From Chloroflexota bacterium (GTDB lineage Bacteria; Chloroflexota; UBA5177; JANWHV01): a stretch of DNA of 7,406 nt. Positions 1-7,406 of the stretch are shown piece by piece. The DNA is taken from positions 1-7,406 of the forward strand of contig JANWHO010000258.1 of the NCBI GenBank assembly GCA_025450375.1, read 5' to 3'. The notes below the pieces were generated by a model, which saw only the letters and a list, made by a program, of their open reading frames with translations, did not search any database and had not been told where the DNA came from. Each line of letters begins with the position of its first letter. Within the stretch, counting starts at the first letter, position 1. The position numbers and the translations under genes were made by a program.

Positions 1-314
1 GCTCCAGTAACGGCAATAACGGCTCGGCCTTCGCCGGCCTGACCAGCAACACCAATTGGTACAACTGGAGCGGCGGCTTCGCCATGCTGATCGGGCGCTT
101 CCTGTTCGTCACCCCCCTGATCGCCATTGCCGGCTCCATGGCCCGTAAGCGTACGGTGCCCGCCTCGCTGGGCACCTTCCCCACCGACGGACCGACCTTC
201 AGCATCTTGCTGGTGTTCGTGATCATCAGCGTGGCGGCGCTGACCTACTTCCCGGTCTACTCCCTTGGCCCGATCATCGAACAACTGCTGCTCAATGCCC
301 ATAAGACCTTCTAA
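1..314 (+). CDS. kdpA: Potassium-transporting ATPase subunit KdpA, C-terminal fragment (5' end outside window)
   Basis: KdpA is the K+-selective, channel-like membrane subunit of the KdpFABC pump. The reading frame is open from the first complete codon (3-5) to TAA at 312-314, giving the last 103 residues. The fragment opens inside the fourth pore loop: NNGSAFAGL is the KdpA signature beside the last selectivity-filter segment. It is followed by a membrane helix (about residues 27-45, AMLIGRFLFVTPLIAIAGS), the loop SLGTFPTDGPTF, and a final helix (about 65-90) ending LGPIIEQLL. This order matches the C-terminus of E. coli KdpA, with a tail a few residues longer. An ATG at 84 lies inside the gene and is not its start. 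kdpB follows after 15 bases, so the two are co-transcribed. The promoter and any kdpF lie to the left of the window. Family assignment is firm. Confidence 0.96.
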   Translation, partial: SSNGNNGSAFAGLTSNTNWYNWSGGFAMLIGRFLFVTPLIAIAGSMARKRTVPASLGTFPTDGPTFSILLVFVIISVAALTYFPVYSLGPIIEQLLLNAHKTF

Positions 315-320
315 AGGAGG
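313..320 (+). promoter_or_regulatory. Ribosome binding site of kdpB
   Basis: AAAGGAGG is a near-perfect Shine-Dalgarno. It overlaps the last two bases of the kdpA stop codon and lies 9 bases before the ATG at 330. The overlap suggests tight translational linkage of kdpA and kdpB, and it fixes the kdpB start at 330, which includes an N-terminal extension relative to E. coli. Confidence 0.85.
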
Positions 321-329
321 AACGCCGAT

Positions 330-2438
<2,109 letters not shown>

Positions 2439-2439
2439 G

Positions 2440-2445
2440 AGGAGG
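2440..2445 (+). promoter_or_regulatory. Ribosome binding site of kdpC
   Basis: AGGAGG lies directly after the kdpB stop codon (2436-2438) and 6 bases before the kdpC ATG at 2452. The spacing supports this ATG over later in-frame starts. Confidence 0.85.
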
Positions 2446-2451
2446 AAGCCA

Positions 2452-3102
2452 ATGCGCGCCGTGACGACGCCAACCGAAGCGCCGGGAGATAGCTTACTGG
2501 CCACGAAAACCTCATTGGGCCAACTGGTCCGGACCGGGGTGTTGATGACGGTCGTACTCACCCTCTTGGTAGGCGTGATCTATCCGTTCGCGATGACCGG
2601 CCTATCTCAGGTGTTCTTCAACGACCAGGCCAACGGTTCGCTGATCAAGGTCAATGGGCAAGTAGTGGGCTCCAGCCTGATCGGCCAGAACTTCACCAAG
2701 CCGCGATATTTCCATCCGCGGCTATCGGCGGCGGGAACGGGCTACGATGCCAGCAACTCGGGCGGCACCAACCTTGGACCGACCAGCGCCACCCTGGTGA
2801 AGAACACGATCGCCCAGGCGAATGCCATTCGTAAGGAGGACGGGCTGCCCCCGAACTTCGTGCTCCCCGCCGACGCGGTCTCCACATCGGCTAGCGGTCT
2901 GGATCCCAACATCAGCCCGGCCTATGCCGACCTCCAGGTGCCGCGCGTGGCCAGAGTACGTAGCCTCAGCCAGGACCAGGTACGCAAGCTGGTCAAACAG
3001 TACACCAGCAGCCGGGATCTCGGCGTGCTGGGCGAGCCGCGCGTCAACGTGCTGGAACTCAATCTGGCGCTTGACCGGATCAGGGGAAAGGTTAGCCCCT
3101 GA
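2452..3102 (+). CDS. kdpC: Potassium-transporting ATPase subunit KdpC
   Basis: KdpC is the single-span accessory subunit of the Kdp complex. It is needed for assembly and raises the apparent affinity of KdpB for ATP. At 216 residues it is somewhat longer than E. coli KdpC (190). It has a polar N-terminus of about 25 residues and one membrane helix (about residues 27-50), then the extracytoplasmic domain. Conserved stretches are SSLIGQNFTKPRYFHPR (74-90), SGGTNLGPTS (103-112), ASGLDPNISPAYADLQVPRVA (from 147) and the C-terminal block LGEPRVNVLELNLAL (193-207). These are diagnostic of the family. The gene follows kdpB by 13 bases with its own Shine-Dalgarno. Its final codons form one arm of a perfect 7-bp inverted repeat that spans the stop codon (listed separately). 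Assignment is firm. Confidence 0.97.
   Translation: MRAVTTPTEAPGDSLLATKTSLGQLVRTGVLMTVVLTLLVGVIYPFAMTGLSQVFFNDQANGSLIKVNGQVVGSSLIGQNFTKPRYFHPRLSAAGTGYDASNSGGTNLGPTSATLVKNTIAQANAIRKEDGLPPNFVLPADAVSTSASGLDPNISPAYADLQVPRVARVRSLSQDQVRKLVKQYTSSRDLGVLGEPRVNVLELNLALDRIRGKVSP
3080..3102 (+). repeat. Perfect 7-bp inverted repeat (potential RNA hairpin) across the kdpC stop codon
   Basis: TCAGGGG (3080-3086) is the exact reverse complement of CCCCTGA (3096-3102), with a 9-base loop between (3087-3095). The 3' arm ends exactly with the kdpC TGA. No run of T follows (next bases GAAACACGG), so it is not a standard intrinsic terminator. It might stabilise the upstream kdpABC transcript or damp expression of kdpD. 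That role is inference, and chance formation in GC-rich DNA is possible. Confidence 0.4.
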
Positions 3103-3104
3103 AA

Positions 3105-3120
3105 CACGGATGGCACGGAT
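3105..3120 (+). repeat. Short tandem direct repeat CACGGAT x2 (9-base period)
   Basis: CACGGAT occurs at 3105-3111 and again at 3114-3120, separated by GG, in the 52-base gap between kdpC and the short kdpD. The copies are exact, but two short copies are weak evidence for any function. It may be the remnant of a dispersed intergenic repeat or simply chance. Confidence 0.35.
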
Positions 3121-3144
3121 ATGAGGCGCGAAATAGGCGGGGCT

Positions 3145-3150
3145 GGGAGG
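3145..3150 (+). promoter_or_regulatory. Ribosome binding site of the short kdpD
   Basis: GGGAGG lies 4 bases before the ATG at 3155 and 7 bases before a second in-frame ATG at 3158. The 7-base spacing is the more usual one, so translation may really start at 3158; the proteins would differ by one methionine only. Confidence 0.6.
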
Positions 3151-3154
3151 GCGG

Positions 3155-4330
3155 ATGATGCGAGCGTTGCAGAGACCGGACCCGGACGAGTTGCTGGCGC
3201 GGATCAAGGCGGCGGAACTGCCGACCGAGGGGCGGCTGCGCATCTACCTGGGCGCGGCACCGGGCGTGGGCAAGACCTTCGCCATGCTGCAAGAGGGCCA
3301 CCGCCGCAAGGAACGAGGCACCGATGTGGTGATCGGCCTGGTGGAGACCCATGGCCGGCCACGCACCGCCGAGCAGATCGCTGACCTGGAGGTCGTGCCA
3401 CCCCGCGCGATCCCCTACAACGGCGTGATCGTCCGCGAGATGGACACCGAGGCGGTGATCGCCCGGCGCCCACGGGTGGCCCTGGTGGACGAGCTGGCCC
3501 ATACCAACGTCGCGGGCTCTCGACACGAGAAGCGGTACGAAGATGTGCAAGACCTCCTCGCGGCGGGGATTACGGTCATCTCCACGCTCAATATCCAGCA
3601 CATTGAGAGCCTCAACGATATCGTCAAGCAGGTGACCGGGGTGTCGGTGCGGGAGACGGTGCCCGACTGGGTGTTGGACGAGGCGGAGCAGGTCGAGCTG
3701 ATCGACATGGCCCCCGAGGCGCTGATCCAGCGGATGAAGCATGGCAACATCTATCCGCCCGATCAAGCACGACGGGCCCTGGACAACTTTTTCACGGCGG
3801 GCAACCTGACCGCCCTGCGCGACCTGGCCCTGCGCGCCACGGCCAGGGAGGTAGAGGTGCAACTCAATCGCCAGATGCACGGGCAGCAGGGGGATCAGGG
3901 GGCGCCCGTGGCCGTGGCAGACCGCATCATGGTAGCGGTGGACCATCGGCCGATCGGCAAGGCGCTGATTCGCCGCGGCTGGCGGATTGCCTCGGCACTC
4001 AAAGGAGAGTTGGTGGTAGCGCACGTGGAGCCGGTGCGCGGCGCCCGCGCGGCGCGGACCGTGGAGGATGAGCGCCACCTGCGGGCCAATCTGCAACTGG
4101 CCGACGAGTTGGGAGCCCAGGTGGTGCGGCTGCGCGGCAAGCCGGCCGACGAGGTGGTTGCCTACGCTCACGCGAACCGCGTGACCCAATTGGTGATTGG
4201 CCAATCGACCCGCGGGCGCTGGGCGGAAATGGTACAGGGATCGGTCACCCACGACCTTTTACGCAAGGCGCGCGGGATCGACGTGCTGGTGGTGGCCGAG
4301 GCGGAGCGGGAGCCGCGGCACGAGCGATAG
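3155..4330 (+). CDS. kdpD: Short KdpD-like sensor protein (KdpD N-terminal domain plus universal stress protein domain, no histidine kinase)
   Basis: The 391 residues match only the cytoplasmic N-terminal half of the K+ sensor kinase KdpD (about 895 residues in E. coli). The KdpD sensor domain spans about residues 20-232. It has a Walker A motif GAAPGVGKT (33-41) and a Walker B-like VALVDELAHTN (108-118), then GSRHEKRYEDV and STLNIQHIESLND. A universal-stress-protein domain follows at about 254-382 (DRIMVAVDHRPIGKALIRRG to VTHDLLRKARGIDVLVVAEA). A TAG at 4328-4330 then ends the frame. The four membrane helices, GAF-like region, phospho-acceptor His and ATPase domain of full KdpD are absent, and the next gene lies on the other strand. 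Sensor-only KdpDs encoded beside kdpABC are known in other bacteria, for example Anabaena, so this is probably a natural short form rather than a broken gene. It may modulate another kinase or the Kdp pump itself (inference). It starts 52 bases after kdpC, in the same direction. Confidence 0.92.
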   Translation: MMRALQRPDPDELLARIKAAELPTEGRLRIYLGAAPGVGKTFAMLQEGHRRKERGTDVVIGLVETHGRPRTAEQIADLEVVPPRAIPYNGVIVREMDTEAVIARRPRVALVDELAHTNVAGSRHEKRYEDVQDLLAAGITVISTLNIQHIESLNDIVKQVTGVSVRETVPDWVLDEAEQVELIDMAPEALIQRMKHGNIYPPDQARRALDNFFTAGNLTALRDLALRATAREVEVQLNRQMHGQQGDQGAPVAVADRIMVAVDHRPIGKALIRRGWRIASALKGELVVAHVEPVRGARAARTVEDERHLRANLQLADELGAQVVRLRGKPADEVVAYAHANRVTQLVIGQSTRGRWAEMVQGSVTHDLLRKARGIDVLVVAEAEREPRHER

Positions 4331-4375
4331 CCGTACCACCATGGCTGAGCCGATATCGTGTCCAGCCCCAAGGGA
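4331..4375. other. Short intergenic gap between convergent genes, no clear terminator
   Basis: These 45 bases separate the kdpD stop (4330) from the dehydrogenase stop (TGA on the minus strand, 4378-4376). They contain an 8-base palindrome CGATATCG (4351-4358) flanked by a 5-bp pairing, GGCTG (4343-4347) with CAGCC (4363-4367). Neither strand shows a T run after a strong stem. I therefore call no intrinsic terminator. Confidence 0.5.
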
Positions 4376-5392
4376 TCAGATCCGGATCGCTACCCGCCGC
4401 CCGGTGGCGGCCGATTCGATGGCGGCGAAGACCATGGCCAGACTCTTGATGTTGTCGTGGCACTCGCCCATCGGCGTGGCCCCGGTCTCCAGGGCGACCA
4501 GGAACTCGCGCAAGGAGGCGGCGATGCCGACATGTTCCCAGGTCGGAACGGTCCGCCGGCGTTCCTCCACGGGCGAGAAAAACCCCTCGTGCTCTATTAC
4601 CGTCTCGCTCACGGGCGTGCCTTCGCCGTCCCAGGTCGCCGTGCCGCGTTCGCCCACCGCGCGCCACTCGGCATCCCAGGAGGTTCGGCGCCCCTCGGCG
4701 CACCAACTCCCGCGGTACGTATAGCGCAGCCCCTCGCTCATCTCGAAGAGAGCGGTGGCGCAGGCCGCTCCCGTGTACCAGGTCCAGAGCGGGTTGAACT
4801 CCTCGCAATAAACTGACACCGGATCCGCACCCGAGAGATATCGGGCGGCGTCGAAGGTGTGGATCGCCATATCGAGCAGCAGCGGGCTGGGCATCTCCTC
4901 GCGGAAGCCGCCGAAATGCGGGCCGAGATAGAAATCGCTATTGAGGAGGCCCAGCGGACCCAGATGCGCGGCGATCAGATCGCGCAGGGTCGCCAGTTGG
5001 GGATTGTAGCGCCGGCTCTGGCTCACCATGTAGAGTTTGCCGGCCCGTTCGGCGGCGGCGACCATCGCCCGCGCCCGCTCCAGGCTATCGGCCATCGGTT
5101 TCTCGCCCAACACCGGCAGCCCGGCCGCCAACGCCTCCAGGGTGATGTCGTGGTGGGCCTCCGGGATCGAGACATCCACCACGAAGTCGGCCTGGCACAC
5201 CCGCAACGCCTCGCCCAGCGCGGGGCCCACATAGACATCCCGCAGGCCCAGGGCCGCGCTTGCCTCGGCCACTGCCTCGGGGCGGATATCAACCCAGCCC
5301 ACAAGCTCTACCTGCTCGCAATCCAGCAGGTTTCTGGCCCAGGTACGGCCCATGCCGCCGGCCCCCACCAGCACCGCCCGTCGTCGTTCCAT
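4376..5392 (-). CDS. Gfo/Idh/MocA family NAD(P)-dependent sugar oxidoreductase
   Basis: A soluble dehydrogenase of 338 residues, a normal length for this family, whose members oxidise or reduce sugars, inositols and their derivatives with NAD(P). An N-terminal Rossmann fold carries the dinucleotide motif GAGGMG (residues 10-15) and an acidic residue after the second strand (GWVDIR, D35), which would favour NAD over NADP. The family signature EKP is at 97-99, with K98 the expected catalytic lysine. The C-terminal alpha/beta domain has SRRYNP (126-131) and LLLDMAIHTFDAARYL, giving the D174/H178 pair typical of the active site. The exact substrate cannot be read from sequence. ATG at 5392 is preferred because AGGAGG lies 7 bases upstream; a GTG at 5395 would be only 4 bases away. 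It begins 11 bases after the GH31 stop, so it is very likely co-transcribed with that gene and may act on a sugar it releases (inference). Confidence 0.92.
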   Translation of the reverse strand: MERRRAVLVGAGGMGRTWARNLLDCEQVELVGWVDIRPEAVAEASAALGLRDVYVGPALGEALRVCQADFVVDVSIPEAHHDITLEALAAGLPVLGEKPMADSLERARAMVAAAERAGKLYMVSQSRRYNPQLATLRDLIAAHLGPLGLLNSDFYLGPHFGGFREEMPSPLLLDMAIHTFDAARYLSGADPVSVYCEEFNPLWTWYTGAACATALFEMSEGLRYTYRGSWCAEGRRTSWDAEWRAVGERGTATWDGEGTPVSETVIEHEGFFSPVEERRRTVPTWEHVGIAASLREFLVALETGATPMGECHDNIKSLAMVFAAIESAATGRRVAIRI

Positions 5393-5399
5393 CACCCCG

Positions 5400-5405
5400 C
5401 CTCCT
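5400..5405 (-). promoter_or_regulatory. Ribosome binding site of the oxidoreductase, overlapping the GH31 stop codon
   Basis: On the minus strand, AGGAGG occupies 5405 to 5400 and includes two bases of the GH31 TAG stop (5406-5404). It lies 7 bases before the ATG at 5392. The overlap indicates translational coupling of the two genes. Confidence 0.8.
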
Positions 5406-7406
5406 ACAGTTCGATACTCACCGTGGCCACGGAGCCGTGGAGCCGCACATAGGTGAAGTGGCCGTCATCATGCCAGTAGCTTGGCGCGGGCTCCGCGGCA
5501 TCTTCCCGCCTGGGCAGCGGCATGTCGTCCACTCGCACGCTGCTCGGCGCGTCCGATCGTACCTGGAGGGTGTAGACGCGGGTAGCCGGGATCACGCCGC
5601 CATCTCCGCTGCTCGCGCCAATGTGTATCGTAACCCGACCGCCTTCGTTCGCGCAGGTGATAGGGGTGATCGCATAGCGGCCCCGCCGGTAGCCGTTGGT
5701 CCGCCCGTCGTCCTCGTAGAACTCGAAACGGCTCGATTCGGCGGGAGAGATAAGGAGGGTGATCTCGTCCCACGGTCGCTCGCCATCAAACTGGGCCGCC
5801 GGAGCCAGCGGCAGGATAGCGCCGCCGCGGACGAACAGCGGCAGCCGATCGAGCGGTGCCTCGACCATCACCCCCACTGGGCCGTCATGGCGCCGGTGGG
5901 TCCAGTAGTCGTACCAGGGGCCGGCCGGGAGGTAGACGGGCCAGGCAGTGGCGCCCTGGCGGGTTACTGGGGCCACCAGCAGGTCATCTCCCCAGAGATA
6001 CTGACTGCCCAGTTCCCACACCGCCGGGTCATCGGGATAGTTGAGGACAAGCGGGCGCATCAGGGGCAAGCCCTGGGTATGGGCCTGCCAGGCAAGGGTG
6101 TAGGTATAGGGAAGCAGACGATACCGTAGCTCCGCGTAGAGGCGGCAGATCGCCTCGACCTCCTCGCCATGCGCCCAGGGCAGATGGTCGCGCCAGACGA
6201 AGCCGTGGGCTCGGAAGCCGGGACAGAAGGCGCCGAACTGGAACCACCGCGCGTACAGTTCGCCGCTCTCCGGCATAGGGTGGAAGAAGCCGCCAATGTC
6301 CGTGCCCCAATAGGGAATTCCGGACATCCCGGTGTTCAACCCCAGGGGAATCTGTGCTTCAAGGGTGGCGAAGGTATTGTTAATGTCGCCCGACCAGCAG
6401 GTAGCGCCATACTGTTGCATGCCCGCCGCGCCCGATCGGCAGAGCAGGAACGGACGTCGGTCCGGGTAGTCGCGATCCTCGCCTTCCGCGAACCCCTGTT
6501 GGCGCAACCGATCGTAGAGGTTGTGCAGGGTCCGTCCGTCTCCCTCGTGCAACGCCGCGCCCGCCGGCGGCCCTTCCCCTCCGTCCAGCCACCAGCCGCC
6601 CACCCCCAGATCGGCGAGAAGGCGATGCACGGCCCACCACCAAGCACGCGCGGCTGGGTTGGAGAAGTCGATAAAGCGCTGGCCCTGGTGATAGTCAGTG
6701 CTGGGCCGCTCCGCGGGCGTCCGCCGCTCGTAGCCTTCGGCCAGGAGGTAGCCGCGCTCCAGCGCCTCGGTAAAGAGCGGCGATTCCTCGTGCAGGACGG
6801 GGTATTCGTGGATAATCACCTGAAAGCCCCGCGCGTGCAATTCCGCCATAAGCTCGGCCGGTTGGGGCATCAACTGGGGCTGAAACTCCAGGTGGCCCAC
6901 TCCGCGATTCCACCCCATCGCGTCGCCATAGGTGGAGAGAAATACCAGTCCATCGCAGGGGATGCGCCGCTCGCGGAGCCTGGCCGCCAGCCCACGCACT
7001 TCCGCCGTGTCCTCGAAGTGCCGGGTGGATTGCAGAAAGCCAAGAGACCAGCGGGGCGGCAACGGCGCCCGGCCCAGCAACGAGGCCACCTCGGCGAGGA
7101 CGCCGCGGAGGTCCGAGCCCTGGAGGAAATACCAGTCGAGCGGCCCGTCCTCGGCCTCATAGACGATCCGATCGTGGTCCTCCGTACGGCCAACGATCAG
7201 TCGCGCGTCGCTGGGGTTGTCGAAAAAGAGTCCATAGCCCGCCGTCGAGACCAACAGCGGTATGCCGATGTCCGAGCCTGGGCCGTGGCCAAAATGGCTG
7301 TTCCAGAGTTGGCGGGCGCCGCCCAGTCGGTCGAACTGCCGCCCACCCTCGCCCAGCCCATAGAAGTGCTGCTCGTCGGGCCAGGTAAAGTGGGTCCGGA
7401 TACGCC
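5404..7406 (-). CDS. Glycoside hydrolase family 31 alpha-glycosidase, partial (N-terminus outside window)
   Basis: Retaining alpha-glycosidase, probably releasing glucose, xylose or a related sugar from alpha-linked glycosides. The frame is open from the right edge; 667 codons lie in the window (666 complete after the partial edge codon, by my count) up to TAG at 5406-5404. A TTG at 7254 is internal, because the frame continues upstream with FTWPDEQHFYGLGEGGRQFDRLGG, typical of the GH31 N-terminal beta-sandwich. The (beta/alpha)8 barrel follows. The nucleophile is the Asp of GGWWLDGGEG (codon 6585-6583). The acid/base is the Asp of CWSGDINNTF (codon 6387-6385). They are 66 residues apart, the same spacing as in E. 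coli YicI (D416/D482). PYWGTDIGGFF (Asp at 6300-6298) and DDLLVAPVTRQG are further family blocks. The C-terminus resembles a DUF5110-type beta domain (FEFYEDDGRTNGY). No signal peptide can be judged. The beta-1 loop VFLSTYGDAMGWN lacks the usual sugar-binding Asp. Substrate is undetermined. Confidence 0.95.
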   Translation of the reverse strand, partial: RIRTHFTWPDEQHFYGLGEGGRQFDRLGGARQLWNSHFGHGPGSDIGIPLLVSTAGYGLFFDNPSDARLIVGRTEDHDRIVYEAEDGPLDWYFLQGSDLRGVLAEVASLLGRAPLPPRWSLGFLQSTRHFEDTAEVRGLAARLRERRIPCDGLVFLSTYGDAMGWNRGVGHLEFQPQLMPQPAELMAELHARGFQVIIHEYPVLHEESPLFTEALERGYLLAEGYERRTPAERPSTDYHQGQRFIDFSNPAARAWWWAVHRLLADLGVGGWWLDGGEGPPAGAALHEGDGRTLHNLYDRLRQQGFAEGEDRDYPDRRPFLLCRSGAAGMQQYGATCWSGDINNTFATLEAQIPLGLNTGMSGIPYWGTDIGGFFHPMPESGELYARWFQFGAFCPGFRAHGFVWRDHLPWAHGEEVEAICRLYAELRYRLLPYTYTLAWQAHTQGLPLMRPLVLNYPDDPAVWELGSQYLWGDDLLVAPVTRQGATAWPVYLPAGPWYDYWTHRRHDGPVGVMVEAPLDRLPLFVRGGAILPLAPAAQFDGERPWDEITLLISPAESSRFEFYEDDGRTNGYRRGRYAITPITCANEGGRVTIHIGASSGDGGVIPATRVYTLQVRSDAPSSVRVDDMPLPRREDAAEPAPSYWHDDGHFTYVRLHGSVATVSIEL

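Noticed and set aside
3121..3384. Small plus-strand frame starting at the ATG at 3121
   Set aside because: Different frame from kdpD and overlapping it; Gly/Arg-rich and without a Shine-Dalgarno at suitable spacing.
3092..4252. 386-codon open frame on the minus strand opposite the short kdpD
   Set aside because: Antisense shadow of a gene with intact Walker and USP motifs; composition rich in His, Gln and Arg, with no recognisable domain.
4331..4375. Bidirectional terminator between the convergent genes
   Set aside because: Only a 5-bp stem and an 8-base palindrome are present, with no T run on either strand.
4331..5392. Remnant of the missing KdpD kinase half downstream of the short kdpD
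   Set aside because: The plus-strand frames here show no H-box, N-box or G-box kinase motifs; the region is fully occupied by an intact minus-strand dehydrogenase.
5260..6129. 289-codon plus-strand frame opposite the dehydrogenase and GH31 genes
   Set aside because: Crosses the junction of two well-supported minus-strand genes; Pro/Arg-rich with no motifs.
7252..7254. TTG at 7254 as the start of the GH31 gene
   Set aside because: The same frame stays open to the window edge and encodes typical GH31 N-terminal sequence (HFYGLGEGG), so the true start lies outside.

Overview
The window looks like chromosomal DNA from a GC-rich bacterium. Its six-frame shadows are long, codon third positions are mostly G or C, and Shine-Dalgarno sites are strong (AGGAGG). 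A short, sensor-only KdpD next to a kdpABC operon, together with a GH31 glycosidase and a Gfo/Idh/MocA dehydrogenase, would suit the Chloroflexota. Short KdpDs also occur in cyanobacteria and Deinococcus-type lineages, so this placement is an inference of moderate to low confidence.

Left part (1-4330, + strand): the 3' two thirds of a kdp operon. It holds the C-terminal end of kdpA (5' end outside the window), complete kdpB, complete kdpC and a short kdpD. Gaps are 15, 13 and 52 bases, each with a recognisable ribosome binding site. KdpA (channel-like K+ subunit), KdpB (P-type ATPase) and KdpC (accessory subunit) form the high-affinity, ATP-driven K+ uptake complex in the cytoplasmic membrane. 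The KdpD-like protein keeps only the cytoplasmic Walker-type sensor domain and a universal-stress-protein domain. It has no membrane segments and no histidine kinase, and no kdpE follows.

Middle (4331-4375): a 45-base gap between convergent genes, with no convincing terminator.

Right part (4376-7406, - strand): a carbohydrate module transcribed from right to left. A GH31 alpha-glycosidase (5' end outside the window) is followed 11 bases later by a Gfo/Idh/MocA NAD(P)-dependent sugar dehydrogenase. The dehydrogenase's Shine-Dalgarno overlaps the glycosidase stop codon, so the two are almost certainly co-transcribed and probably act on one sugar pathway. They have no evident functional link to kdp.

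I found no CRISPR array, tRNA, rRNA, mobile element or integration scar. Nothing here is clearly a new system. The points most worth a second look are the sensor-only KdpD, a 7-bp hairpin exactly across the kdpC stop codon, and an unusual substrate-binding loop in the GH31 enzyme.
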